Assembly (NCBI RefSeq): GCF_022201045.2
Contig: NC_068560.1
Coordinates: 29,777,501-29,841,500, forward strand
DNA: 64,000 bases
DNA from: Citrus sinensis
Lineage: Eukaryota > Streptophyta > Magnoliopsida > Sapindales > Rutaceae
Direction of reading: 5' to 3'
The notes beneath the pieces were generated by a model. That model was given only the letters and a program-made list of their open reading frames with translations. It was not told where the DNA came from and ran no database searches. Position numbers and translations under genes: made by a program. Shown one piece after another: positions 36,176 to 51,800 of the stretch. Each line of letters starts with the position of its first letter. Position 1 is the stretch's first letter.

Positions 36176-36379
36176 TTAAACGGTGCAGCCACAGAAGAGA
36201 AAGAAGAAGCAGAACATGGAGAGAAGAGCCACCGACTCCACGGCCGTCACCACGCTCCACACGACGTCGTCCACGAAGCTCAGCTCCCGCGTGATCCACG
36301 TCGACGGCCACGACATTGCTGTCAAGTAGTGCTGCGGCCACCGTAGTGCTGACGCGCACCACCACCGTCCCCACGCCAT
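36176..36379 (-). CDS. 67-aa tryptophan-rich membrane microprotein
   Basis: A single exon on the minus strand, in a local GC-rich island that contrasts with AT-rich flanks. The protein starts M-A-W-G-R-W-W-C, has aromatic-rich R-W-P-Q-H-Y-L-T-A-M-S-W-P-S-T-W, then E-L-S-F-V-D-D-V-V-W, and ends in one hydrophobic segment (A-L-L-S-M-F-C-F-F-F-L-F-C-G-C-T-V). A TATA box lies about 105 bases upstream. I believe similar short unannotated proteins exist in other plants but cannot name the family. The frame is open for 68 more codons upstream, but that part is AT-rich and lies beyond the TATA box, so the ATG at 36379 is preferred. Function unknown. Confidence 0.6.
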   Translation of the reverse strand: MAWGRWWCASALRWPQHYLTAMSWPSTWITRELSFVDDVVWSVVTAVESVALLSMFCFFFLFCGCTV

Positions 36380-36480
36380 TCGCGATGGAATTGTATTTAA
36401 TATTCTATACGAATCTGAATCTTCCTTTTTGAAAACGTAAATGTTCTTTCTTGGGCAAAGGGTGATGGACTGGCCGTGGG

Positions 36481-36490
36481 CTTTTATATT
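36481..36490 (-). promoter_or_regulatory. TATA box of the 67-aa microprotein gene
   Basis: CCAATATAAAAGCC on the minus strand, about 100 bases before the ATG at 36379, would give a leader of roughly 70 bases. Position and match to the plant TATA consensus support a real promoter for the small gene. Confidence 0.5.
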
Positions 36491-36820
36491 GGTGTGATTG
36501 TGGGTGGGAAGGTATACGGTGTGGTAAGAGTGCACGTTAATGCATGGATTAGTGGGGTCCAAAGAGGCTGAAATCATGGACATTTTTGTGAATCAGACAA
36601 ACATTGTTTCGGTTTGAAACTTTGAAAATTGTTTAGATGGAGGGAAAATTTTTGAATCATTGACACAATTGAATTTTTTGGATTTTCTTTTAATGATCTG
36701 GGTACATAATTGATTGGAATTAGTTGTATTGCACTAAACTTCTTATAAAGAATCAGCTAATGTCACTTCAAGCCGTTCATAGATACACATGCCACAGATC
36801 TAAATTCTTTACTTTAATAA

Positions 36821-37144
36821 CGGCCTTTGGTCAAATAGAAAAACTCTTGCACTTACAATATTGAATGTAAGAATTCGATCCTCTGTAAGAATATTATGGA
36901 TATTAGTTTCATTACTCCCTTAATTATCAATAAATTGAGTGGAGACAGTCTCTCCCTTACGAAACGTGAGCGGAGCAGGCACCTCTCGAATATTAGAGAT
37001 AATTTAAAGTATTTGAGTAAATGTTTCAGTGGGTTAATATATGACGGTGGTCCTAGTTGTTTAATACGATTATAAATATTGTAATTGTAATGTTTGATGT
37101 GATATCAGTAACCATATGTGTATTACAAAATTAAAAAAAAAATA
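36821..37144 (+). mobile_element. tRNA-derived SINE with exact 13-bp target duplication
   Basis: TTTACTTTAATAA flanks the unit at 36808-36820 and 37145-37157. The 5' part carries a degenerate box A region (TTTGGTCAAATAGAAAAACTC) and a box B-like GAATTCGATCCTC, and the 3' end is a run of A. The CTCTCGAATATTAGAGAT motif in its middle is shared with the SINE at 8922, although the 5' parts differ. Length is 324 bp. Confidence 0.8.
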
Positions 37145-37412
37145 TTTACTTTAATAATGAGATGAAAATGGGCTCACCGCTAGGCTAGTTAATATTTTAA
37201 ATAAATGAAAAACGAGTAAACGAGTTTTTTTTTTTTTTTGGGTTGCTTGATGCATAGACTATATTACTATATTAGTCATTGCGACAAATAATTTAGGCAA
37301 TAAGCCGATAATGCTATTCAATTTTATTATTTACGTAAGAAATGAGAAGGTCTGGAGGAAAAGAAAAAATAAGCACCAGACTTTGACTCTTGGAGTGGGT
37401 TATTATTATTAT

Positions 37413-37808
37413 TAGGGGTGGACATTTTACCCGATCCAACCCGACCCGACCCGATAAATTTCAGGTTTGGGTCGGATCGGGTCGGGATCGAAACCCGATC
37501 GGTTTGAAATTTACAAACCCGATCGGGTTGTGATCGGTTCGGGTCAAACCCAACCCGATCCGAATACCCGATCGGGTTCTTAAAAAAAAAAAATGTACTG
37601 ACCCAAATTGACTTGATTTCAACCGACCCGAACTGACCCGAATTGACCCGAACTGACCCGTACTGACCCGATTTCAACCGATCCGAATTGACCCGAACTA
37701 ACCCAAATTGACCCGAACTCAATCCTACCCATTTTAAATCCAACCCGATCCAACCCGAATATAACCCGAATTAATGATCCGACCCGAACCCGATTTTGCC
37801 CACCCCTA
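37413..37808. mobile_element. Non-autonomous hAT-like element built of CCCGA-type repeats
   Basis: Ends TAGGGGTG and CACCCCTA are inverted, and ATTATTAT flanks both sides (37405-37412, 37809-37816), the 8-bp duplication typical of hAT transposons. The interior is a degenerate tandem of ACCCGA/GGGTCGG units with no coding capacity. The flanking duplication falls in an ATT microsatellite, which weakens it alone, but three similar elements at 55749, 61219 and 62009 have non-repetitive flanks. Confidence 0.7.
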
Positions 37809-37816
37809 ATTATTAT

Positions 37817-39438
37817 TATTATTTTAAGGGATTGGGTGTTGTTAAATTTATTATTTTTGTTGAACTCTTAAAATATCTTCTGTAATGAGTAATCCTTTCT
37901 CTTTAGATTTTTGTTTGGAATATGAACACAACAATCCAAACCCTTCACTTTCATGGATTTTGAATTTTTCCCATTCCTGGCCAATTTCTTCTAAATCATA
38001 TTTTTGTCTTTCTCATTAGCATCTTTATTATTGACATGTATATAAATTTTGAATTTGGAAAACGCTTCGCGTGTATATATTCAATATTCATCCATAAGGA
38101 GTTTTAAGAATTTTAATCTAATAAAAGAACCGGCCCTACATCTACTTAGCTTATTAGACAGTCTCGCCTCTCGTGACATGATTGATTATTAATGCATGTT
38201 TATAATTACATACAATTCTTTTGGCCCTTACCCTCTAATAAACCTCAAATCCATGTTATGAAAATGGTATCAATCTTTTTTTTTTTTAATTACCTTATAA
38301 TTTAGTAACCTTTATAATGAGAACTCCATCATTAATCGCTGAGATTAGGTTTGTAATGAGTGAAAAAAAAAAAGATACATACGGACTTATAACATGTCAA
38401 AACCTATTTTCAAATAATTAGATAAAAAACAAAAACCTCTACAATGCATATGACAAAAACTCAAATTCCCTACACAAGTGCAGAAAAAGAAATGGCTTGC
38501 CACATCATTGAGTGGTTCTCAAAATGATATTAAATTTAGTATTGAGATATTTTATTTCTAAACCGACCACTGTTGTCCTTCATTTTCCTAAAAAAGAGCC
38601 ACTATTACCCAATTTTTCAACGGACATCTTATATTTTTTATGCATTTTACTACGTAAAAAGTAGTTATTTTCCTTTTTTTTTTCCTCTGGTTGTGTCTAT
38701 GATGTATATTTTACATCAATATCTTCATATATGGTGTTAAAAATAGTTGTATTTTACTGTTTTTATATGCTGTGCTTGGTTTTCTTATGGTTTTGCAATC
38801 TCCAATCTTCAAATCTGGTGGATTTCAATCTGTAACAAATCAATTATTGCAAAAAGTCTATTCAAATACTAGTTGAAAGAACCAAACCAAGAGATGGAGA
38901 GTAACATAATAGAGCTATTTCTTGTGAGTAGCTCTCATATGTTGTGTGCATCTCCTTTGTGCACTGCATTTTCCTAGTGAGTTTATGGTGTGAAAATTCC
39001 AATAATTTAACCAATTGTCTGCCTGTGAAAGATCGAAGGTTGGGCTGGAAATTATCTTGAAAGATTGGGCCAAAACATTGGGCCGGTGGGTTTGCCAGAT
39101 AATGAATGAAGCCCGATCAAGTTTTGGGCCAAGACTTAGAACGAAAAAGTAACCTCGAGTCGTCCGATTCTATTACAATAAATCAAATAATCTTTTTTCA
39201 ATAAACGAAAGAATTAGATAATCGTTTTTCAAAAAATATTGATTAAATTGAGTTTTAAGATCATAATAAATTATTCAAAACAATTAATAAGCATACGTGA
39301 AAAGTAATTACTTAAGATCCAAATAAAACTCATTCGCTTGAACATTTTCACCCGATCCCTTCTTCCCTCACGCTCTCTTAATCTCTCGTTCAATTCAAGA
39401 TTTCGTAAAAAGAGCGGAAGAAAGGCCGAAAGAACGAC
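37817..39438. other. Intergenic region upstream of importin alpha
   Basis: No gene is seen. The last 100 bases (CCCGATCCCTTCTTCCCTCACGC and on) are likely the importin alpha leader. A minus-strand open frame that starts inside importin alpha's first intron and runs back to 39271 has no recognisable content and is not a gene. Confidence 0.5.
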
Positions 39439-42400
39439 ATGTCGTTGAGACCGAGCACGCGAGCGGAGGTGAGGAAGAAGGGGTACAAAACGGGAGTCGA
39501 TGCGGATGAGGCGCGGCGGCGGAGAGAGGACAATCTGGTGGAGATCAGAAAGAACAAAAGGGAAGATAATTTGTTGAAGAAACGACGCGAAGGTCTCCTG
39601 CTTCAGCCTCAGCAACAAGGCCTCGATGCCTCGCAAAACGCCATTGAAAAGAAGGTAAAAAAAAAAAACATATTGAAAATGATTGCTTGCTTTGTGAAAT
39701 CTTGATTTTTGACTTGTGGGTTTGCATTGCACTGGTGTTTGGTTGATGGGTTTTTGTGGGATCTTTATATATTTGTGAATTTTGATGATTAGATATTGTT
39801 TGTGTGGGGTGGATAAAGTAGGGATTTGCTGGAATAAAAGAGTTTCGTTGAAATGAGTGTAGATGCAGTTTTTGGTTTTTTGATTTATGATCCGTAAGGA
39901 ATTGGAGTTTGTAAATCTTTTAGTAGAAAGTGGATTAAGTAGAATTGCTTTCTGCAAATGTACTTGGAAGCGAAATCTGGAAAAGCACTTATCGAGTGAT
40001 TCTTGATAAAGGACACAATGTACTTTCGTGCTTTCAAAAAGTAATTTGTATGTTTCAGCTGGACACTTGAATATATTGGATTGGTTACTGATATTCGGAG
40101 AAAACGGTTGTCTGTTTGGCCTTTTTAATGATCTTGGGTCCCCGCATGCTAAATTTCTTGTTCTGCTTCCAATGAAATTGGCTCTTTGTCTTTTTCTTGT
40201 TGAAAAATGACTCTTACAAGTTGTATTCTCCAAAGTTAACTTCTTTATTTTAATTAATTAATTATTGTTGTTATTATTTTTTCATGTTTAACTGGTGATA
40301 TTGGTGTTGTCTAACAGTTGGAAAGTATTCCTTCTATGGTACAAGGAGTGTGGTCTGAGGATCCTGCATTACAGTTGGAAGCAACTACGCAGTTTAGAAA
40401 GCTGTTATCAATTGGTATGAGCATGATTCTGTTGCCAATTAATTCTTTTTCAAGGAACATACCTCTCTGTGCTGTTGACAGTTTGGCCTCTATCATTTTG
40501 TAGAACGCAGCCCTCCAATTGATGAAGTAATTAAAGCTGGTGTTGTCCCGCGCTTTGTGGAGTTTCTAGGAAGGCATGATATGCCTCAACTACAAGTAGG
40601 ATCTGCTTCTGACTTTTTTTTTAAAATTTTTTAAAACCAGGTAATTTGTTTGAAGATATTGATTGACCATCATCTGACTTTACCATTATGAGCAGTTTGA
40701 GGCTGCATGGGCATTGACCAATGTTGCATCAGGGACATCAGAGCATACACGAGTTGTCATTGAGCATGGTGCTGTCCCCATGTTTGTTCAACTTCTTAGC
40801 TCTGGCAGCGATGATGTCAGAGAGCAGGTTGGTGCTTGCCTCTTATGTTTAAAAATCTTTCTTATGCAGGATCATTGTGACAAAACCATGAGATTCTAAA
40901 TCATTTTGAAACTTTTATATTGCATTAATGGGAAAGTTGATAGAAAAGACTTGTGAATTTTTTTGGTTGTTAATATCCAAATTCTTTGCAAGTTTCTGAT
41001 AGAAGTTTGCTTGGCATTGCAGTATATGCATATTGTATTTGTCACGGTGCTTTTTCCCCATTGGATCAGAATTTTCTTTGTTGGCATCTATACTTGTTCT
41101 TTCATTTTTTTCCAGACAATTATTGTATTGAACTGTGGCAATTAATATCTTTCCAAATTTGCTTTGACTTTGTTCATCAGGCAGTATGGGCTTTGGGTAA
41201 TGTTGCTGGTGACTCCCCTAGTTGTAGAGATCTTGTTCTTTCTAGCGGTGCTCTCATGCCATTACTAGCTCAGTTAAATGAACATTCAAAACTATCCATG
41301 CTGAGGAATGCAACATGGACTTTATCGAACTTCTGTCGTGGCAAACCTCCAACACCATTTGAACAGGTGGGGTTCTAGAGATAAGTCTGTGATATATTAT
41401 TATTTTGCTCATTGACTCAATAAGGCTAATACTAGAGTCCTTAAATGATGAAATTATTATCCTTGGTGTCTGTCAGGTGAAACCTGCTCTGCCAATTCTC
41501 CAGAGGCTCATCCACTTGAATGATGAGGAAGTTCTTACAGATGCCTGCTGGGCTCTCTCTTATCTTTCAGATGGCCCCAATGACAAAATTCAGGCTGTGA
41601 TTGAAGCTGGTGTCTGTCCACGGCTTGTGGAGCTTTTGATGTGAGTTCTTTTGTTCTTCACCATTTATTTTTGATATTTTATTCATAATGCATAAGACTT
41701 TGCATTTCTGTTGTTTTGGTTTTACATAGTGTTCAATCTGTTAAGTGGCTGCTACTAATTTAAACTTTGTTTATCCTAGGCATCCATCAGCTACAGTTCT
41801 CATACCTGCCCTTCGTACAGTGGGAAATATCGTTACTGGAGATGATGCTCAGACTCAGGTACCTCCATTATCTCTCTTATATTAGATGTCTATGGTAGTT
41901 TTTTCTTTATACAAGTTCATTACCATTTTATTTAAAGCTGGTAAGAGGGCTTAATTAATTTGTAATGCTGTTGGCTCCTTTTTCAATTAAACTTATTTAG
42001 TGAACACTAATGTAAATGATTGTTATGGATTGGAGTTTGGAAGTAAAAATTTATGAATAAATTAAGTAATTATCTCAAATTCTCTCTCGTGTATATTCAA
42101 ATAAAATTCTATTTCCTTCCCTATTTTATAGCAGCTGATAACTCAGATTTTTGTTTCAGTTTGTAATTGATAATGGAGTGCTCCCTTGTCTATATCAACT
42201 TCTTACTCAAAATCACAAAAAAAGCATCAAGAAAGAAGCTTGTTGGACGATCTCAAATATTACAGCTGGGAATAGAGCTCAGATACAGGTACACGATTCG
42301 TTCCATCTCTTTGTTCTGCATGAAGATTTTTCTTTATATTTTGTTTGACACCTGCGAAGTTGGTTTTGGAGAATTATCTCTTCTGGTTGTGTATCTGATA

Positions 42401-43741
42401 TTAGTTAATTATTTGAGCAGGAAAAGATGGAAGATGGTTTGTGATATATTGGTGGACATCATAATTAAATATATTTTGTATATTTCTAGCCAGCTATTTT
42501 CCCATTTAGGGCTTCACTGTTAAGTTCCTATTGAATGCTGTAGTGGTAAATTGTCTTAAATCTGGTCCTCACCTTTACATCCGGACAACTTGCTTGCTCA
42601 TGTTTGTTTCATTGTAATTTTATGCATTTAAGTCTCATGATTTTCATTAATTTGATGTCAAATGTTGTCTTAATAAATTGTTTGATATTCAGTCAGTGGG
42701 GAAGGACATTTCATCCGGTTCTTCATTGTCCATGCATCATATCTGCTATTTGAACCTATGGCAACCATCCCTATTTTCTTTATCCTTTTTTTTTTCCTTA
42801 AATTAACATTTAAATTTCAATAACATTTGGGTACTGCAAATGATGGATTTTTCCTTTTTGGTGGTTGCCAATTTAAGGATTGTTGATTTGGCCCTTGAGA
42901 GAAACTTCTTAAAAGATTCCAAGATAGTGGTTTATGTGTATGTTAGTTTTTCCTTCTTGCTTGCATCCTGGTATTTTGGTCCCTATAGCATGTAATACAA
43001 TTGCTTGGTTGTCTTTTCTATTTTTGAATGTGACTTCCTCAAAAGTCAAATCTATTTAATGCTGAGGAAATTGCTACTTGAATATACTCGTAATTATAAT
43101 TTGTTGAATTTTTGTTTGACAGGCTGTTATTGAGGCCAATATCATCCTTCCTCTTGTGCACCTTCTTCAACATGCAGAGTTCGAAATCAAGAAGGAGGCT
43201 GCATGGGCTATCTCAAATGCCACATCTGGAGGATCTCATCAACAGATTCAGTATGTTTCTTTTATTCACTCAGTGATGTTCATATGACAGATGTTTCTTT
43301 TATTTATTTGATAATGTTCATGTGATAGAATCACTTATGCTACCGTGTTCTTGCAGATTCCTGGTAAGCCAAGGTTGCATCAAACCGCTCTGTGATCTTC
43401 TGGTTTGTCCGGACCCAAGGATTGTGACAGTTTGTCTAGAGGGTCTTGAGAACATTTTGAAGGTGGGTGAGGCTGACAAGGAAATGGGAATGAATAATGG
43501 GATTAATGTTTATGCCCAAATGATTGATGAGTGTGATGGATTAGATAAGATTGAGAATTTGCAAACCCACGACAACAATGAGATTTATGAGAAGGCTGTG
43601 AAGATTTTGGAGAGATATTGGGCTGAGGAAGAGGAAGAGCAGCTTATCCAAGATGGTGGAGGTATTGGAAATCAGCAGCAGGGTTTTGGTTTTGCAACCA
43701 ACCAGCCCAACATTCCACCTGGTGGCTTCAAATTTGGTTGA
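39439..43741 (+). CDS. IMPA4: Importin subunit alpha (IMPA4-like)
   Basis: Ten exons (39439-39654, 40318-40414, 40504-40595, 40696-40827, 41181-41366, 41477-41640, 41780-41858, 42160-42288, 43123-43250, 43357-43741), all GT-AG and in phase, encode 535 residues, the usual plant length. The protein binds nuclear localisation signals in the cytosol and, through importin beta, carries cargo into the nucleus. The N-terminal importin-beta-binding domain is rich in basic residues (R-R-R-R-E-D-N; K-N-K-R-E-D-N; K-K-R-R-E-G). Ten armadillo repeats follow, with the Trp/Asn pairs that line the signal-binding groove (W-A-L-T-N, W-A-L-G-N, W-T-L-S-N, W-T-I-S-N, W-A-I-S-N). The tail ends P-P-G-G-F-K-F-G, as in the plant IMPA2/IMPA4 group. 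Neighbour order supports IMPA4. No lesions. Confidence 0.95.
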
Positions 43742-44573
43742 AGTAGTAGTTTGAGAATATCTTTACTAGCTTTATAGGGCATTGTTTCTCCCATTGCAGT
43801 GAATTTTGGAATTTTCTAAATTGTCTTGTCGTCGTCGCCAAGGGTCAGGATTTTTGGTCTGGCACATAGGCTTTTTACTTTTATGGAATATGTTAAAACT
43901 TTTCGAGTTGACTTGCAGTTTTCAACTTGAATTGTATTTCTCAATTCGCAGATTCATAGGAAAAATTTTACATTGTGATATGTCTTCATGTGGTGTTGTA
44001 ATTTGGCAAATGCTACATAATACTTATAATGCTGTGGAGTCGTGGATGTGCTTTCTTCGTGGTTACCTAGTCTTGTCTTTATGTATTCTTTTATAATGGC
44101 AACGGTGAATCAAATAAAAACGGAGAATCAAATCTTTAATGCAACGACTGGAAATAAAACTGTTTTCATAATGGCAACTGCACTAATTTTTTTTTTTGGG
44201 ATATTACTTAAATTCTGTTCAAACTTTTTAATTGAGGGTGTGATAGGGATTGAGTTGCGCTGATACATAACAATCACTTGATTGCTTCTGGGTATGAGCA
44301 GAGCTGAATCTGGAAAATTGGTTAAACTGAAATAAATTCAGCTTGCGAACTGGAAAATAAGTTTTTTTTTTTTTTCTTTTTGAAGTATTGGAATTTTTTT
44401 TTTAACCCTCCCTAAATTTAAAAAATTACAAATTTAAAAAAGTAATAATTACGTATTGTGTGAACTGTGAAGGCCACTGTCATAGCTCAGACGGGGGCAA
44501 AGTTAGGGCTTCTGCGGCACTTAATGACTTAAAAGGCTGTGCCAGTGCAATCTCTGTAAACTAAACTAGAACA

Positions 44574-47963
<3,390 letters not shown>

Positions 47964-48817
47964 TGAAATATTAATAACTTTTCTTGATCTGTTCTTGCTG
48001 TGTTACTCTACACATTTATGGGTGACCATTCTACTAAAATTGATATGTTTGGAGGAACGATTTAATTCGTTTTTGTAGCAAGACAAATGACTCAAAGACA
48101 GAAGGACCCCATGAGTCAATAGTACTGTCTCTGAACTGTTCTCAGTAGTTATAAATTAGATCAGTGTTCCGCAGAGAGCTTGCTGCCTTGAAGCTGGCAC
48201 CCAAATTTGTGAATTTTGTATCTCTCTGCTCAAGATATTGAGAAGTTTGTTGGAACAAGAAGAATTTCTTAGCAAATGCAGGTTCCCATTATAGTCCTAT
48301 TGCGTGTAAATGGAAGAGTTCTCTTTCAATTTTTACATGGTTAGATCGAACACTTTCTTTTATGTTGTTTTGTATAATCTTTATCAAGATAAATACTTAA
48401 ACGATATGTCTTATAATTATTATGTAAAAAAAATGTTAACGGATGGGGTTATTTGCACCTAAAATAACTTTTAAACTCCCATATGTGATTAAAAGTGCTT
48501 TATTATTTAATTTTACAAATTAAAAGGACCATAAATTGACATTGGATGTATGTATTTTAAAAAAGCATCATTTACACTAATTTATTTATACACAAATTCC
48601 TAAACTTTAATTGCAAGTCAAAGATTAACAGCACCCCGAAAAAATCTCGACAGGGACTTATGTTTTGGACCAAAAGTGCCGATATAAAAGTTAAACCCTG
48701 CACACGGAACTTAGTTATAAGTTTCGTCCGAGACTCCGAGGTTTAAGCTGTTCAAACAAAGTACAACCCATCTTTCGAACTTCAAAGACAGTTGCAGAAG
48801 AGCAGAAGCTAAAAAAA

Positions 48818-51800
48818 ATGCAAATTCTAATGCGGAAACTACTTCAAAGAATCTCATGTAGACAAGTAATATGTCCTCTGTATATGCCTTTCATGTGTTA
48901 ATAGCATCGTATTTACCAAATTTTTAAAGAAAGTTTCTTTTTTTAATTATTAATTTAACTTTTTGGGCTGAACTCTGAAGTGGGCACTTTGCAGATAGTC
49001 CAGTGAGTAGATAAAATTCATGTTAATTGAAGCTTTTATCTTGAATAAAGATGTGATTTTGGGGCTAAATATTTTGGGAATTTTCATAAGGAATTGGGTG
49101 GCAGAAGCTATTTTATCAATTATATGTTTTTGGGCTTATATGAGTAGCATTTAGGGACTGCTGCTGAGGAATGAGGTTGTTGCTTTGTACTTGCTTTGTT
49201 TTTTGTGTTGAGTGCTGAATTCGTTGGATTATTTGTTGATGGCGGTCTAATTTGCAATTATCAATCACGTTACTTACTTTATCTGTTGATGGATTTTGTG
49301 AATGCCTGCTGTATAATACTTATTTGGCTTTTGATGAATTTTTGTTTCGGTGTTTTGTTAACGGGTTTCTAGGTCAATGGACGGCGTGCATATTCTACAA
49401 AAAAGTTTGTTGATAGTGGACAACCAACTCCAGCGTCCCATCCTCAGGTGCGGCAACTCAATATCTGTGTTTACTTATCAGTATTTTGATTCTTAGGAAC
49501 CTGGTTTGGAAGTAACTAATGTATATTATCAATACATATATACCTGCTGAAGAATTGCATTTATTTAGCAAAACAAAGTGAAATCCTTGAAAGAGAAACT
49601 AGTTTTAGAATATTGCTAAATTGTGTTTAGCTAATAATCAGCTTTAGGGGTGGCTTTGTAGTTAATGAAGGAAGGGGAGATCACACCTGGAATAAGTGCT
49701 GAGGAGTACATCTCAAGGAGGAAAAGGTTATTGGAGATTCTCCCAGAGAATAGTGTTGCCATCCTTGCAGCTGCCCCTGAAAAGATGATGACCGATGTTG
49801 TGCCTTACCCATACCGGCAAGATGCTAATTACCTATATATCACCGGCTGTCAACAACCTGGTGGTGTGGCAGTTTTAAGCCATGAGTGTGGTTTGTGCAT
49901 GTTCATGCCAGAAACATCTGCTCATGTATGACAACTCTCTGGCATGATAGATTTTTCTTAATGCACTACTTTTGACATTGACATGATCCCTGCACAAATG
50001 ACTTGGATATATTGTAATTTTCCCGCCTACATATGTATGCAGTTTGGTGCATGAAACTAAGTACCCAAGCAAATGTGGTATCATCTCTTCTTTATAAAAT
50101 AACATAAATAAATAAATACTGCTCGAGTTACACTCAAATATGCATGTAGAAGCAATACTAGTTATTCCTATACATTGTGATAGCCATAAAGTTTAGTCAA
50201 GGCTAGTTCCATGAATCTCTGCAACTTTTAATATGGACAAAGTTCTGATGTGAGTTTTGATTAAATTGTTTATTTTTAGGATGTTATCTGGAAGGGGCAA
50301 ATTGCGGGAGTCGATGCAGCCGCAGAAACATTCAAGGCTGATAAAGCATATCCAATGAGCAAAATACAGGAGGTGAGTTGAATACTCTGGTTGTGTGAAG
50401 ACTAGGAAAACATTATTGTTGTAATGCATTACAGGATGATTTGGTAGAGTCTACTTCAATGAATTACTAGACATTCCTGTATCTAGCAAACTGGAAATTT
50501 TGGCCATAGTTCTTTTGAGCCTCTTTAGAGATGTATTTGATTTCCGGTCGGTAACAGTAACCTAGCATCTATTCACATGCTTTATGCAGAATTGTTTTAT
50601 GTTTCTTATTCTAATATTGCTGCAGATCCTTCCAGATATGATAGGGAGATCTTCCAAATTGTTCCATAATCAGGAGACAGCTGTACAAACATACACGAAC
50701 TTGGAGGCCTTCCAAAAGGCAGATTTCTATGGCGCAGTTAGAAATCTTTCTAGGCTTACACATGAGTTGAGGTGGGTAAAATCACCTGCTGAGCTCAAGT
50801 TAATGAGAGAATCTGCATCAATTGGTTGCCAGGTACTTCCAAGTGTGTGTTGTAGCTAACTATCTTCAATTTAAAGTCCTCTTCTCATATAATATAGATA
50901 AAATTAGAACTTCAGTCCCATTAGATCAGCCTTAGATTTATATATATATATATATATATATGTGGAAAAAATATTATTTTTAACTTATTATTTTTACTTC
51001 TTTTATTTCTTGAGATTTTCATAATTTTGCTGTGACTGCTGTCTTTTTCAGATGGTTAATTATGGTTGTAATTCGGAACCCCTGTTTGATATTTTATGGA
51101 TTAAATTTATTTTCTTTCAGGCCCTTTTACAGACAATGCTGCATTCAAAGTCACATCCTTATGAGGGTTTGTTAGCAGCAAAGTTTGAATATGAATGCAA
51201 AATGAGAGGTGCCCAAAGAATGGCGTGAGTATTTTCCTTTCAAATGGTTGGAACCAGAGAAATTATTTAAATTATATACTTTATTCTTTTACTTTATGTG
51301 CTATTGTGATGTTGGGTGTGACAAGATATAAAATTATAATGGATTCTAGCCTGAAGTATTATATACTGTAAAATTTTCAGATGATTAATGAATGTGATTC
51401 CTTTTTGCTAGATTTAATCCTGTCGTTGGTGGTGGCCCTAATGCTGCTGTTATACATTACTCTCGGAATGACCAGAAAGTATGTTCACTTATCAAAATGT
51501 GGATTTCATTCTCACCAAAAATCCTATTGTGACTATCTTTGCAACATATTTTGCAGATTGATGATGGGGATCTTGTTTTAATGGATGTTGGGTGTGAATT
51601 GCATGGTTATGTCAGTGATATGACACGTACCTGGCCGCCAAGCGGTAGCTTTTCTTCGTTAGAAGTACGCACTGCTTCATGTTCTCCTGCTATTTAATCT
51701 TGGACAAAAAATAAAATGGTATTTATATGCACCATGTTGTGCATTAAGTTTTGGAACATCTGAAACTGCTGTAATTCTAACAGTTTTTTGTTTACTTAAT

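Noticed and set aside
36380-36583. 68-codon upstream extension of the 67-aa microprotein frame
   Set aside because: The extension is AT-rich and passes through and beyond the TATA box, unlike the GC-rich body of the gene.
37327-37743. 138-codon minus-strand frame rich in S-G-Q-F-G-S-V repeats
   Set aside because: It is a translation of the CCCGA-type tandem interior of the hAT-like element.
37430-37810. GGGTCGG/CCCGACC tandem resembling telomere-type repeats
   Set aside because: Units are degenerate and not the plant telomere TTTAGGG; inverted ends and flanking duplication fit a hAT-like element.
39271-40233. 320-codon minus-strand frame overlapping importin alpha exon 1
   Set aside because: No family similarity; it runs antisense to a confirmed exon and its intron and is a chance open frame.
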